From: Jiangella endophytica
Lineage (GTDB): Bacteria; Actinomycetota; Actinomycetes; Jiangellales; Jiangellaceae
Assembly (NCBI RefSeq): GCF_003427025.1
Contig: NZ_QVAI01000010.1
Coordinates: forward strand, 124,001-188,000
Length of the DNA stretch: 64,000 nucleotides
Direction: 5' to 3'
Part shown: piece after piece, positions 44,078 through 52,846 of the stretch
Position numbering within the stretch: the first letter of the stretch is position 1
How the letters are laid out: each line of letters begins with the position of its first letter
The notes under the pieces: generated by a model
Seen by the model: only the letters and a program-made list of their open reading frames with translations
Told to the model about the DNA's origin: nothing
The model's database searches: none
Translations under genes and position numbers: made by a program

Positions 44078-44095
44078 GGGTGACTTGGATCACCC
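44078..44095. promoter_or_regulatory. CRP-like palindrome before the NCS2 permease
   Basis: GGGTGA and TCACCC form perfect arms around the 6-nt centre CTTGGA, matching the GTGA-N6-TCAC core of CRP-family sites. It ends 22 nt before the chosen start, overlapping the likely transcript start, so it would repress rather than activate. A related site lies at 14068. Confidence 0.45.
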
Positions 44096-44117
44096 GACCC
44101 ACGTGGAGGAGGCCTCC

Positions 44118-45566
44118 GTGGCGCTCGGCTGGAAGGTGGTCTACGAGGGCAAGACACCGCCACCGGGGGCGGTGGTCCGGCCGGACGAACGGTTGTCGTG
44201 GGGGCGCACGGCCGGCCTCGGTGCACAGCACGTGGTCGCGATGTTCGGCGCGACGTTCGTGTTCCCGATCATCATGGGGCTGAATCCGCAGCTGGCCATC
44301 ATGATGAGCGGCATCGCGACGATCTGCTTCCTGCTCATCGTCAAGGGCAAGGTGCCGAGCTATCTCGGTACCAGCGCGTCGTTCGTCGGCGGCGTGGCGG
44401 CGATCAGGGCGCAGGGCGGTGACTCCGCCGACGTGACCGGCGCCATCCTGGTGGCCGGCGTGGTGCTGGCGCTGTGCGGCGTGCTGATCCACTATTTCGG
44501 CTCCGGCACCCTCCACCGTGTGCTGCCGCCGGTGGTGACGGGCGCGGTCGTCATGCTGATCGGGTTCAACCTGGCGCCGGTGGTGGCGACGGTGTACTGG
44601 CCGCAGGACCAGTGGATCGCGCTGATCGTGATGACCGCCGTCATCCTCATGGCGGTCGGGCTGCGCGGCTTCCTCGGCCGCATCGCGATCTTCGTCGGGC
44701 TGGTGTTCGGCTACGCGTTGTCGTGGATGTTCGACCGGATGTTCGGCATGATCACCTCGCCCGACGGCGCCGGCGAGGTCGTGACCCGCGACCGGGTGAA
44801 CTTCGACGGCGTGCGCGAGGCGTCCTGGCTGGGCTTCCCGGACGAGACGTTCGTGAACTCCCAGGGCGTCGAGATCCCGGGCTGGCACGTGCCGACCTTC
44901 AGCGTCACGTTCATCCTGCTCGTGCTGCCCGCCGTCATCGCGCTGATCGCGGAGAACGCCGGCCACGTCAAGGCCGTCGCCGAGATGACCGGCAAGGACC
45001 TCGACCCGGTCATGGGCAAGGCGATCGCGGCCGACGGCGTCGGCACGGTCATCGCGACGTCCGTCGGCGGCTCGCCGACCACGACGTACGCCGAGAACAT
45101 CGGCGTCATGGCGGCGACCCGCGTGTACTCGTCGGCGGCGTACTACGTGGCGGCGGCGGTCGCGATCCTGTTCGGGTTCTCGCCGAAGTTCGGCGCCCTG
45201 ATCGCGGCGACGCCGGCTGGTGTGCTCGGCGGCATCACCGTCGTGCTGTATGGCATGATCGGCCTGCTCGGCGCCCGCATCTGGATCGAGAACCGGGTCG
45301 ACTTCGCCAATCCGGTCAACCTGGTGCCGGTCTCGGCCGGCATCATCATCGCCATCGGCAACACGTCGCTGGAGATCACCGACGACTTCGTGCTGTCCGG
45401 CATCGCGCTGGGCACGATCGTGACGATCGTCGCGTACCACCTGGCGCGGGCCGTCGCCCCGCCGCACCTGCGCGAGGGCGGCGCCGTCCTCACGGTCGGG
45501 CCGCCCGGCGTGCACGAGGTCGACGACGATCCGCCGGGCGAAACGGCGCGCGGCGAGAGAGGATGA
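44118..45566 (+). CDS. NCS2-family nucleobase/xanthine permease
   Basis: I start this 482-residue transporter at GTG 44118 behind GTGGAGGAGG; a TTG at 44085 lies inside a palindrome and is unlikely. Fourteen helices are expected. The family motif QHVVAMFGATFVFPIIMGLNP is near residue 42, GTSASFVGGVAA near residue 84, and the substrate-site glutamate region LIAENAGHVKAVAEM near residue 277. The second signature is VGGSPTTTYAENIGVMAATR. It lies 4 nt before a three-subunit molybdenum hydroxylase operon, so purine, uracil or a related heterocycle is the likely cargo. Confidence 0.9.
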   Translation: MALGWKVVYEGKTPPPGAVVRPDERLSWGRTAGLGAQHVVAMFGATFVFPIIMGLNPQLAIMMSGIATICFLLIVKGKVPSYLGTSASFVGGVAAIRAQGGDSADVTGAILVAGVVLALCGVLIHYFGSGTLHRVLPPVVTGAVVMLIGFNLAPVVATVYWPQDQWIALIVMTAVILMAVGLRGFLGRIAIFVGLVFGYALSWMFDRMFGMITSPDGAGEVVTRDRVNFDGVREASWLGFPDETFVNSQGVEIPGWHVPTFSVTFILLVLPAVIALIAENAGHVKAVAEMTGKDLDPVMGKAIAADGVGTVIATSVGGSPTTTYAENIGVMAATRVYSSAAYYVAAAVAILFGFSPKFGALIAATPAGVLGGITVVLYGMIGLLGARIWIENRVDFANPVNLVPVSAGIIIAIGNTSLEITDDFVLSGIALGTIVTIVAYHLARAVAPPHLREGGAVLTVGPPGVHEVDDDPPGETARGERG

Positions 45567-45570
45567 TGCC

Positions 45571-46446
45571 GTGAAGCCAGCGGGGTTCACCTACCACCGG
45601 CCGGTCACCGTCGACGACGCCGTCGCGGTCCTGGCCGAGGTGAGCCCTGCCGGAAAGGTGCTGGCCGGAGGCCAGAGCCTGGTCCCGCTGCTGAACATGC
45701 GGCTGGCCGCGCCGGAGCACCTGGTCGACATCAATCGGCTGTCCGAGCTGGCCTACGTGCGCGCCGGTGGCGACGCCGTCACGGTCGGCGCGCTGGCCAG
45801 GCACGCCGACGTCGAGCGCGACGACGCCGCGTACGCCGTGCTGCCGCTGCTGCGCGACACCCTGCGCCACGTCGCGCACCCGACCATCCGCAACCGCGGC
45901 ACGACGGTCGGCAGCATCGCGCACGCCGACCCGGCCGGCGAGCTGACGGCGGTGCTGGCGCTCCTCGGCGGGACGGTCACGTTGCGCTCCGCGGCGGCCG
46001 AGCGCACCGTCACCGCGGCCGACTTCTTCACCGGACCCATGTCGACCTGCGCCGACGCCGGCGAGCTGGTCACGTCCGTCACGTTCCCGGTGCCGGAGGG
46101 CCGCACCGGGGCCGTCTGGACGGAGGTGGCCCGGCGGCACGGCGACTACGCCGTCTGCGGCACCGGAACGGTGGTGACGCTCGACGACGACCTGCGGGTC
46201 GCCGGTGCCAGAGCGGCCTTCGTCTCGATGGGCCCGGAGCCGGTGGTGCTCGACGTCACCGACGCGGTCGCGGGGGCGACGCACGACACCGCGGACTGGG
46301 CGGCGGCCGGGCGGCTGGCCGCGGGCCGCCTGGACCCGGAGGACGATATCCACGCCACGGCCGACTACCGCACGCACCTGGCCGAGGTGCTGACGACACG
46401 AGCGCTGCGCGACGCGGCGCGGCGCGCGGCTGAGGTGGCGCCATGA
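45571..46446 (+). CDS. Molybdenum hydroxylase FAD-binding subunit (CoxM-like)
   Basis: This 291-residue subunit starts at GTG 45571 after GAGAGAGG. The FAD-binding motifs are AGGQSLVPLLNMRLA near residue 31 and TIRNRGTTVGSIAHADPAGEL near residue 108. A C-terminal CO dehydrogenase flavoprotein domain follows from about residue 175. It passes electrons from the iron-sulfur subunit to an external acceptor. Its stop overlaps the iron-sulfur gene by 4 nt. The order M, S, L matches cox-type operons. Confidence 0.93.
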   Translation: MKPAGFTYHRPVTVDDAVAVLAEVSPAGKVLAGGQSLVPLLNMRLAAPEHLVDINRLSELAYVRAGGDAVTVGALARHADVERDDAAYAVLPLLRDTLRHVAHPTIRNRGTTVGSIAHADPAGELTAVLALLGGTVTLRSAAAERTVTAADFFTGPMSTCADAGELVTSVTFPVPEGRTGAVWTEVARRHGDYAVCGTGTVVTLDDDLRVAGARAAFVSMGPEPVVLDVTDAVAGATHDTADWAAAGRLAAGRLDPEDDIHATADYRTHLAEVLTTRALRDAARRAAEVAP

Positions 46447-46943
46447 GCGCCGTCGAGGAGCTGTTCGAGGTGACGCTCGTGGTCAACGGCGTGCCGCGGT
46501 CGGCCACGGTGCCCGCGCGGCGGCTGCTGTCGGACTTCCTGCGCCACGACCTCGAGCTGACCGGCACCCACGTCGGCTGCGAGCACGGCGTCTGCGGCGC
46601 CTGCACGGTGCTCGTCGACGGCCGGCCGATCCGGTCCTGCCTGCAGTTCGCCGTCACCGTCGACGGCGCCGAGGTCACGACCGTCGAGGGCTGCGGGGGA
46701 GCCGACGGCGAACTCGGCCCGGTCCAGCAGGCCTTCCGCGACTGCCACGGCCTGCAGTGCGGGTTCTGCACGCCCGGCTTCGTCACGACGATCACCGCGT
46801 ACCTCGAGGAGCACCCGGCGCCTTCCGACGACGAGGCGCGCGAGGCCATCGCCGGCAACCTGTGCCGCTGCACCGGCTACCAGAACATCGTCGCGTCGGT
46901 GCTGCGCGCGGCCGAGCTGCGCGCGGAGGAGGCGGGCCGATGA
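46443..46943 (+). CDS. Molybdenum hydroxylase 2Fe-2S subunit (CoxS-like)
   Basis: This 166-residue protein carries two 2Fe-2S clusters. The plant-type cluster ligands are Cys46, Cys51, Cys54 and Cys66 (HVGCEHGVCGACTV). The second cluster ligands are Cys106, Cys109, Cys141 and Cys143 (LQCGFCTPGF, NLCRCTGYQN). All eight are present, so the electron path is intact. It overlaps the genes on both sides by 4 nt. Confidence 0.96.
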   Translation: MSAVEELFEVTLVVNGVPRSATVPARRLLSDFLRHDLELTGTHVGCEHGVCGACTVLVDGRPIRSCLQFAVTVDGAEVTTVEGCGGADGELGPVQQAFRDCHGLQCGFCTPGFVTTITAYLEEHPAPSDDEAREAIAGNLCRCTGYQNIVASVLRAAELRAEEAGR

Positions 46944-49345
46944 CGACGAAGACGTTCGGCGAGCCGATCGCGCGGCTGGAGGACCCGCGGCTGCTCACCG
47001 GGCAGGGCCGGTTCCTCGACGACATCGGGCACCGCGCGCTGGCAGCGGCGTTCGTCCGCAGCCCGCACGCGCACGCCCGCATCACCGGCATCGACGTCAC
47101 CGACGCGATCGGCGTCGACGGGCTGGTCGCCGTCTACACGCACGAGGACCTCGACGGCCGCGCCGGCGAGCCGCTGCCGCTGCTCATCCCGCACGAGGCC
47201 CTGACCCACGGCCGCACCGGGTACGCCCTGGCCAAGGACGAGGTCAACCACGTCGGCGAGCCGATCGTCATGGTCGTCGCCACCGACCGGTACGTCGCCG
47301 AGGACGTCTGCGCCCGCATCGGCGTCGACTACGAGTTCCTGCCGCCGGTGGTCGGCATCGAGGCCGCCCGCGACGGCGACCTGCTCGTGCACGACGACGT
47401 CCCCGGCAACGTCGCGGCCCGCATGGTGCAGTCCCGGGGCGACGCCGCGGCCGCCATCGACGCCGCGCCGCACGTCCTCGAACTGGACCTCGACATCGAG
47501 CGCAGCGCGTCCACCCCGCTGGAGGGCAAGGGCGTGCACGCGCGCTGGGACGCCGACGACGCCAGCCTGCGCGTCTACACGTCCACCCAGGCGTCGACGT
47601 CGGTGCGGGCGGCGCTGGCCGCGCGGCTGGAGCTGCCGCCGGACCGCGTCGAGGTCATCGCGCCCGACGTCGGCGGCGGGTTCGGCGTGAAGATCGTGCA
47701 CCCGTGGCCCGAGGAGGTGCTGGTGCCGTGGGCGGCGATCCGGCTCGGCCGCGAGGTCAAGTGGACCGAGGACCGCCGCGAGCACTTCGTCGGCGCCACC
47801 CACGAACGCGGCCAGCTGCAGCACGTCAGGGTCGGCTTCGACGACGAGGGCCGGTTGCTCGGCCTCGACGTCACCGTCTGGCACGACAACGGCGCCTACA
47901 CGCCGTACGGCATCATCGTCCCGATCATCACGACGACGCAGCTGCTCGGGCCCTACAAGCCGGGCGCGTACCGCGCGGAGTTCTTCAGCCTCTACACCAA
48001 CACCGTCTCGGTGACGCCGTACCGCGGCGCCGGCCGGCCGCAGGGGTGCTTCGCGATGGAGCGCACCATGGACGCCGTCGCCGCCCACCTCGGCCTGGAC
48101 CGCACCGTAGTGCGCGAGCGCAACTTCATCCGGCCCGACGAGATGCCCTACGACCACGGCCTGATCTTCCAGGACGGCCGGCCGCTGGTGTACGACTCCG
48201 GCGACTACCCGGCGACGCTGGAGAAGCTGAAGAAGCTGGTCGGCTGGGAGGAGTTCGAGGCCTACCGCGACGAGGCGCGGGCGGCCGGGCGGCGGGTCGG
48301 CATCGGCATCGCCTGCTACGTCGAGGGCACCGGCGTGGGCCCGTACGAGGGCGGCTGGGTGAAGGTCGAGACCGACGGCAGCGTCGTCGCGGCCACCGGG
48401 CTGACCACCCAGGGGCAGGGCCACCGGACGGCGTTCGCCCAGGTCGTGGCCGAGGAGCTGGGGGTGCCGGTCGACCGGGTCAACGTGACGACGGGCGACA
48501 CCCGCCGGTTCGGCTACGCCGTCGGCACGTTCGCCTCTCGGGCGGCCGTCATGAGCGGCAACGCGCTCGCGGCGGCGGCCCGTAAGGTGCGCGACAAGGC
48601 GCTGCGGATCGCCGGCGAGGCGCTGGAGGCCGACCCGCGCGACCTCGAGATCGTCGACGGCGTCGTCCGGGTCATCGGGTCGCCGGCGAGCGCGCCGGGC
48701 GGAAGCATCCCGCTGGCCACCGTCGCCGTGCTGGCCAACCCGCTGCGCTACGCGTTCGACCGCGAGGCCGAGCGGGCCACCCAGTTCGGCGGGCCGGTCG
48801 ACTTCTCCAAACCGCCGGTCGCCGAGGGCGAGTCGCCCGGCCTGGAGGACACCGGCTTCTACTCGCCGCCGCGCTCGACCTTCGCCAACGGCATGCACGC
48901 GGCCATCGTCGAGACCGACCCGGACACCGCCGAGATCACCATCCTGCGCTACTGCGTCGTGCACGACTGCGGCACGCTGATCAACCCGCGCATCGTCGAG
49001 GGCCAGATCCACGGCGGTGTCGCCCAGGGCGTCGGGGGAGCGCTGTACGAGCGCATGGTCTACGACGACGCCGGGCAGCTGCTCAACGCGTCGTTCATGG
49101 ACTTCCTCATGCCGTACGCGACCGAGGTGCCGGTCGTCGAGACCGACCATCTCGAGACGCCGTCGCCGCTGAACCCGCTCGGCATCAAGGGCGCGGGCGA
49201 GGCCGGCGTGATCCCCGGCTCCGCCGTCCTCGCGTCGGCGATCTCCGACGCGGAGGGGTTCGCGATCACCCGCATGCCGATCTCGCCGTCGGACCTGTAC
49301 TCGCTCCGGTCGACATCTACACGCATGGGGGAGACGCCGCGATGA
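46940..49345 (+). CDS. Molybdenum hydroxylase catalytic subunit, form II CoxL-like
   Basis: This 801-residue subunit binds the molybdopterin cofactor. The active-site loop reads PYRGAGR, the form II pattern (AYRGAGR), and not the AYXCSFR of true aerobic CO dehydrogenase. The catalytic glutamate is in GIKGAGEAGVIPG near residue 750. The N-terminal domain starts FGEPIARLEDPRLLTGQGRF, and DVGGGFGVKIVHPWPEE is at about residue 240. It is therefore a heterocycle or aldehyde hydroxylase of unknown substrate. The NCS2 permease upstream hints at a purine or related ring compound. Confidence 0.93.
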   Translation: MTTKTFGEPIARLEDPRLLTGQGRFLDDIGHRALAAAFVRSPHAHARITGIDVTDAIGVDGLVAVYTHEDLDGRAGEPLPLLIPHEALTHGRTGYALAKDEVNHVGEPIVMVVATDRYVAEDVCARIGVDYEFLPPVVGIEAARDGDLLVHDDVPGNVAARMVQSRGDAAAAIDAAPHVLELDLDIERSASTPLEGKGVHARWDADDASLRVYTSTQASTSVRAALAARLELPPDRVEVIAPDVGGGFGVKIVHPWPEEVLVPWAAIRLGREVKWTEDRREHFVGATHERGQLQHVRVGFDDEGRLLGLDVTVWHDNGAYTPYGIIVPIITTTQLLGPYKPGAYRAEFFSLYTNTVSVTPYRGAGRPQGCFAMERTMDAVAAHLGLDRTVVRERNFIRPDEMPYDHGLIFQDGRPLVYDSGDYPATLEKLKKLVGWEEFEAYRDEARAAGRRVGIGIACYVEGTGVGPYEGGWVKVETDGSVVAATGLTTQGQGHRTAFAQVVAEELGVPVDRVNVTTGDTRRFGYAVGTFASRAAVMSGNALAAAARKVRDKALRIAGEALEADPRDLEIVDGVVRVIGSPASAPGGSIPLATVAVLANPLRYAFDREAERATQFGGPVDFSKPPVAEGESPGLEDTGFYSPPRSTFANGMHAAIVETDPDTAEITILRYCVVHDCGTLINPRIVEGQIHGGVAQGVGGALYERMVYDDAGQLLNASFMDFLMPYATEVPVVETDHLETPSPLNPLGIKGAGEAGVIPGSAVLASAISDAEGFAITRMPISPSDLYSLRSTSTRMGETPR

Positions 49346-49998
49346 AGGTGACTGGAACCGCCGTCCTGCAGGCCCCGCGGGCCGACGTATGGAAGGCGCT
49401 GAACGACCCCGCCGTCCTGGTGCGCACGATCCCCGGCTGCCAGCGGCTGGAGGAGGCCGGGCCGGACCAGTACCGCATGACGGTGAGCGCGGGCGTCGGC
49501 ACGATCAAGGGCACCTACGCCGGCGACGTGCGGTTGCACTCCCAGGAGGAGCCGGGCTCGTTCGTCATGACGGCCTCCGGCGCGGGCGCGCCGGGAACGG
49601 TCAGCGCCGACGTCCGAGTGACGCTCGCTGACGACGGCACCGGCGCGACGCGGCTGGACTACGCCGCCGACGCCATCGTCGGCGGCATGATCGGCGGCGT
49701 CGGGCAGCGGATGCTCGCCGGCGTCGCCAAGAAGACGGCGGGCGAGTTCTTCGCCGCGGTGAACGACGTGCTGACGGGCGCGGCGCCGGCTCCGGCCGTC
49801 GCTGGGGTTGCGACGCCGGCAGCGTCCGCCGCGTCCGCCGCGCCTGCCGCGGCGCCGGGCGTGTACGAGGCGCCGCTCGCCGAGCGTCCCGCTGCCGCGC
49901 CCGCCGACTTCACCCGCGGCATCGTCGTCGGCGCCGCGGTCGCGTTGGCCGGCGTCGCCGTCGGCGGCTGGCTGTCCGGCCGCTCCCACAGAAGTTGA
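49342..49998 (+). CDS. CoxG-like SRPBCC protein with C-terminal membrane anchor
   Basis: This 218-residue protein has a CoxG-type SRPBCC domain (residues 1-145) with TGTAVLQAPRADVWKALNDP and the TIKGTYAGDVRL strand. An Ala/Pro-rich linker and one C-terminal helix (about 192-213, GIVVGAAVALAGVAVGGWL) follow. CoxG is thought to tether the hydroxylase to the membrane in carboxidotrophs. The TGA stop lies inside the left arm of a 71-nt palindromic repeat, so its last codons (Arg-Ser) may come from the inserted element. Confidence 0.87.
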   Translation: MKVTGTAVLQAPRADVWKALNDPAVLVRTIPGCQRLEEAGPDQYRMTVSAGVGTIKGTYAGDVRLHSQEEPGSFVMTASGAGAPGTVSADVRVTLADDGTGATRLDYAADAIVGGMIGGVGQRMLAGVAKKTAGEFFAAVNDVLTGAAPAPAVAGVATPAASAASAAPAAAPGVYEAPLAERPAAAPADFTRGIVVGAAVALAGVAVGGWLSGRSHRS

Positions 49999-50064
49999 TC
50001 TTGGAGTTCTTCGGCCATCTAACGGACATGTCGGACGTGAAGACCGAACAACTCCAAGATCAAC
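49994..50064. repeat. 71-nt dispersed palindromic repeat, copy A
   Basis: The arms GTTGATCTTGGAGTT and complement extend to about 21 bp with one mismatch around a 29-nt loop. It aligns end to end with copy B at 54989-55059 over 71 nt with 12 differences, most of them in the loop. The stop codon TGA of the upstream gene is bases 3-5 of the element. It lies 62 nt before the nitrilase gene. Confidence 0.92.
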
Positions 50065-50125
50065 TGCGTGTGAGGGGCGGTTTGTGGTGCGACAGTGGAG
50101 GTTCGAGCGCTGAGGAGGTGCCGTC

Positions 50126-51025
50126 ATGCGGGCGTTCACCGCGGCCGCGGTCCAGGTGCGGCCGCTGGCCGAGCCGCTGACCGTGCAGAGCATCAAGGCC
50201 AACGTCGAGCACGCGCTCGACTACGTGGAGCGCTGCGCCGGCGACACCGGCGCGGAGCTGATCGTGCTGCCGGAGTCCGTCACCACCGGGTTCACCCCGG
50301 CGCTGCCGGCCGACGACCTGTGGGAGCTGGTCACCGACGTGCCGGGCGCGCTGGCCGAGCCGTTCCAGGAGGCGGCCCGCCGGCTGGGCGTCCACTTGGC
50401 ATGGGGGACGTACGAGCGCGGCGCCGGGCGTGGCGTCGTCCACAACTCGGCCGTGCTGGCCGGCCCGGACGGCGAGATCGCCGGCGTCTACCGCAAGACG
50501 CACCCGTTCTGCACGGAGCTGGCGTCGCGCGGCGGCTGGGTGACACCCGGCGACGACGTGTGCGTGGCCGACACCGCGCTCGGGAAGATCGGCATGATCA
50601 TCTGCTTCGACGGCGACTATCCGGAGCTGTCGCGCATCACCGCCGTCCGCGGCGCCGAGGTCATCCTGCGCCCATCGGCGCTGCTGCGCTCGGCCGACCT
50701 GTGGGAGCTGACCAACCGGGCCCGTGCCTACGACAACCACGTCTTCGTGGTGGGGGCCAACGCCACGGGCGCCGACCCGGCCGGCGTGCTCTACTTCGGC
50801 AACTCGATGATCGTCACCCCGATCGCCGAGGTCGTCGCGCGCGCGGCCAGCCACGAGTGCTGGGTCTCCGCTCGGCTCGATCCTGACGCGGCGCTGCGGT
50901 CGCTCACACCGGGATCCAGCGTCGGGCAGGGCTTCGACCATCTGGCCGACCGCAATCTGGAGCTGATCCGGCGGCACACGGACGAGCTCACCCGCCCGGC
51001 CGCCAGCTCGTTCAGGAGGGCCTGA
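50126..51025 (+). CDS. Carbon-nitrogen hydrolase (nitrilase family)
   Basis: This 299-residue amidase-type enzyme has the full catalytic triad: Glu50 in IVLPESVTTGF, Lys124 in GVYRKTHPF, and Cys160 in MIICFDGDYPEL. It lies downstream of the molybdenum hydroxylase genes and is separated by a palindromic repeat. Its GGAGG ribosome site is intact. It could complete degradation of a ring-opened amide, but it may also be independent. The last 14 nt overlap the convergent MerR gene. Confidence 0.92.
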   Translation: MRAFTAAAVQVRPLAEPLTVQSIKANVEHALDYVERCAGDTGAELIVLPESVTTGFTPALPADDLWELVTDVPGALAEPFQEAARRLGVHLAWGTYERGAGRGVVHNSAVLAGPDGEIAGVYRKTHPFCTELASRGGWVTPGDDVCVADTALGKIGMIICFDGDYPELSRITAVRGAEVILRPSALLRSADLWELTNRARAYDNHVFVVGANATGADPAGVLYFGNSMIVTPIAEVVARAASHECWVSARLDPDAALRSLTPGSSVGQGFDHLADRNLELIRRHTDELTRPAASSFRRA

Positions 51026-51821
51026 CCGGCCAGACGATCTCGGTCTCGAGCTTCGACGGGTCGCTCACCTGCGACGGGTCGTTGAGGTACACGTCGTAGG
51101 GTGCGCCGTTCGACGTCAGCCCCTGGGTCTCGAGCCACGCCTCGACCTCGCGGTAGGCGAGGCCCAGCTCTTCGTACGGACCGACGTGACGGGTGACGGC
51201 GGCAAGCCCGCCGGGCTGCCGGTGCAGGCTGAACCCGTCGGGCGCCGCAGGCAGCCCGGCGACCGGCACGCACGCCTCGATGGTCCACGTGTCGTCGGCC
51301 ATCTCGAGGTACACCATGCGCGGCGGGCCCGCGGGCCGCCCGCCGGCCGCCTGGACGGCGGCGAACAGCCGGTGGTAGGCGACGGCGCTGGTTTCGGCCA
51401 GGGTGTCCGGCGTGGCCGGGTAGGTGGTGCCGAGGACCTCGGCGGGCGCGGTGTCGCGGGTGCTGATCTGGTAAGCCATGACGGCTCCCTTCCGGATGAA
51501 GGTCTCGACACGGTCGAGCATGTGCCGATGACGGTCGATGCGCCGCTCGAGCACCTGCCGGTAGTCGTCGAGGAGATCGCGGACGCGGTCCGGGTCGGAC
51601 TCGGCCAGCACCTCCCGGATCGACGACAGCGGCATGTCGAGCGAGCGCAGGGTGGCGATGACCCGAGCCGTCGCCGCCTGTTCCGGCGCGTAGTACCGGT
51701 AGCCGGTGTCAGGGTCGACGTGCGCGGGGCGCAGCAGGCCGGTCTCGTCGTAGACCCGCAGTGCCTTGATGCTCAGCCACGTCAGCCGGGAGAACCGGCC
51801 GATCGTCAGGAGCTCGTCCAT
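51012..51821 (-). CDS. MerR-family regulator with GyrI-like effector domain
   Basis: This 269-residue regulator starts at ATG 51821, 5 nt after AGGAGG. The N-terminal MerR helix-turn-helix is at residues 5-70 (TIGRFSRLTWLSIKALRVYDE, DPDTGYRYYAPEQ). A coiled coil (about residues 80-112) precedes a GyrI-like ligand domain (about 120-265) with WTIEACVPVAG and RHVGPYEELGLAY. Such BmrR-like proteins sense small aromatic or cationic ligands. The target is not clear, since neither neighbour gives a typical MerR spacer promoter. Confidence 0.9.
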   Translation of the reverse strand: MDELLTIGRFSRLTWLSIKALRVYDETGLLRPAHVDPDTGYRYYAPEQAATARVIATLRSLDMPLSSIREVLAESDPDRVRDLLDDYRQVLERRIDRHRHMLDRVETFIRKGAVMAYQISTRDTAPAEVLGTTYPATPDTLAETSAVAYHRLFAAVQAAGGRPAGPPRMVYLEMADDTWTIEACVPVAGLPAAPDGFSLHRQPGGLAAVTRHVGPYEELGLAYREVEAWLETQGLTSNGAPYDVYLNDPSQVSDPSKLETEIVWPVRPS

Positions 51822-51880
51822 CGCCACCTCCTCTCACGTCAGGGAGCCTGGAGTCTTCCCCCGGGGACGAGTCAAGCACC

Positions 51881-52759
51881 TCAGCGGAGCTTGGGTACCA
51901 CCTCCAGCGCGAGCCGCTCGAACCGTTCGACGTCCGCGGGCAGCGGCCAGCCGACGACGAACTCGGTGAAGCCGGCCGGGGCGTACCGATCGACCAGCTC
52001 CTCCAGCTCCGCCGGCCCGCTCAGCGCGTCGGTGCCGGCCCAGAGCAGCACCGACCTGCGGATCGACGCCGGGTCGCGGCCGGCCGCCGCGGCGAACTCG
52101 TCGACCCTCCGGCTCCACTGCGTGGCCAGCGCGACGTTCTCGTCGAGGCTCGCGTCGGGGCGGCCGTTGGTGTTCCAGACGTCGGCCCGCTCGGCCGCCA
52201 CCCGCAGCACCGTCGGTGCCTGGCCGCCGACGATCAGCGGCGGGCGCGGCCGCTGCGCCGCGGGCGGGCCGGTCGGGAGGTCGCGGACGGTGTACCAGTC
52301 GCCCTCGAACGTGTACGGCCCGCCGTCTCGGCGCAGCACCTCGTCGAGGACCCGGACGTACTCGGGGTACCGGGCGACCCGCTCCTTGACCGTCCACGGC
52401 GCGGTGCCCGTGGCGTGGTGGTCGACCTCCATGATGCCGGCGCCGATGCCCAGCTCCAGCCGCCCGCCGGACAGCTGGTCGACCGTGAGCGCCTCCTTCG
52501 CCAGCACCGCCGGCGGACGGAGGATCGGGTTGCTCACGAGCGTGCCGACCCGGATGGCCGACGTGGTCAGGGCGGCTGCGGTGGTCATGGTCCAGCCGTC
52601 CAGCCAGGGCGGCTCGGTGGCGAAGATGTTGCCGATGTGGTCGGGGAGGAAGAGCTGGTCGAAACCGAGCTGCTCGACCCGGCGGAACCGGTCGAGCAGC
52701 GTGGGCGCGTCGGCGTCGGGGAGGACCAGGACGCCGAAGCGGCGGGGGTGCGTCGTCAT
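51881..52759 (-). CDS. LLM-class F420-dependent oxidoreductase
   Basis: This 292-residue TIM-barrel oxidoreductase starts at ATG 52759. It shows FGVLVLPDADAPTLLDRFRRV at the N-terminus, FDQLFLPDHIGN near residue 32, and LELGIGAGIMEVDHHATG near residue 100. RPPLIVGGQAPTVLRVAAERAD is the late family motif. It is divergent from an HxlR regulator across an 87-nt region with a near-palindrome, so HxlR probably regulates it. No substrate is identifiable. Confidence 0.9.
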   Translation of the reverse strand: MTTHPRRFGVLVLPDADAPTLLDRFRRVEQLGFDQLFLPDHIGNIFATEPPWLDGWTMTTAAALTTSAIRVGTLVSNPILRPPAVLAKEALTVDQLSGGRLELGIGAGIMEVDHHATGTAPWTVKERVARYPEYVRVLDEVLRRDGGPYTFEGDWYTVRDLPTGPPAAQRPRPPLIVGGQAPTVLRVAAERADVWNTNGRPDASLDENVALATQWSRRVDEFAAAAGRDPASIRRSVLLWAGTDALSGPAELEELVDRYAPAGFTEFVVGWPLPADVERFERLALEVVPKLR

Positions 52760-52794
52760 GATGCGATCGTCGGCGCACACTTGCCGATGATCAA

Positions 52795-52817
52795 GTACTG
52801 ACTATATTGTCAGGTAC
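52795..52817. promoter_or_regulatory. HxlR operator with overlapping divergent promoter elements
   Basis: GTAC-TGAC, a TATATT centre, and GTCA-G-GTAC form a near palindrome with one extra base in the right arm. It overlaps a forward -35 (TTGTCA at 52807) with a weak -10 (TAAGTA, 52829), and a reverse -10 (TATAGT). The position between divergent genes fits autoregulation by the HxlR protein. Confidence 0.6.
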
Positions 52818-52846
52818 CCACCAGATGGTAAGTATGGGGAGAGCGC

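Noticed and set aside
43967-44117. Purine riboswitch before the NCS2 permease
   Set aside because: No conserved three-way junction core could be recognised; only a CRP-like palindrome is seen.
46877-49150. 757-codon reverse frame opposite the molybdenum hydroxylase catalytic gene
   Set aside because: Low-complexity Arg/Val/Asp-rich translation without motifs; the forward gene is clearly real.
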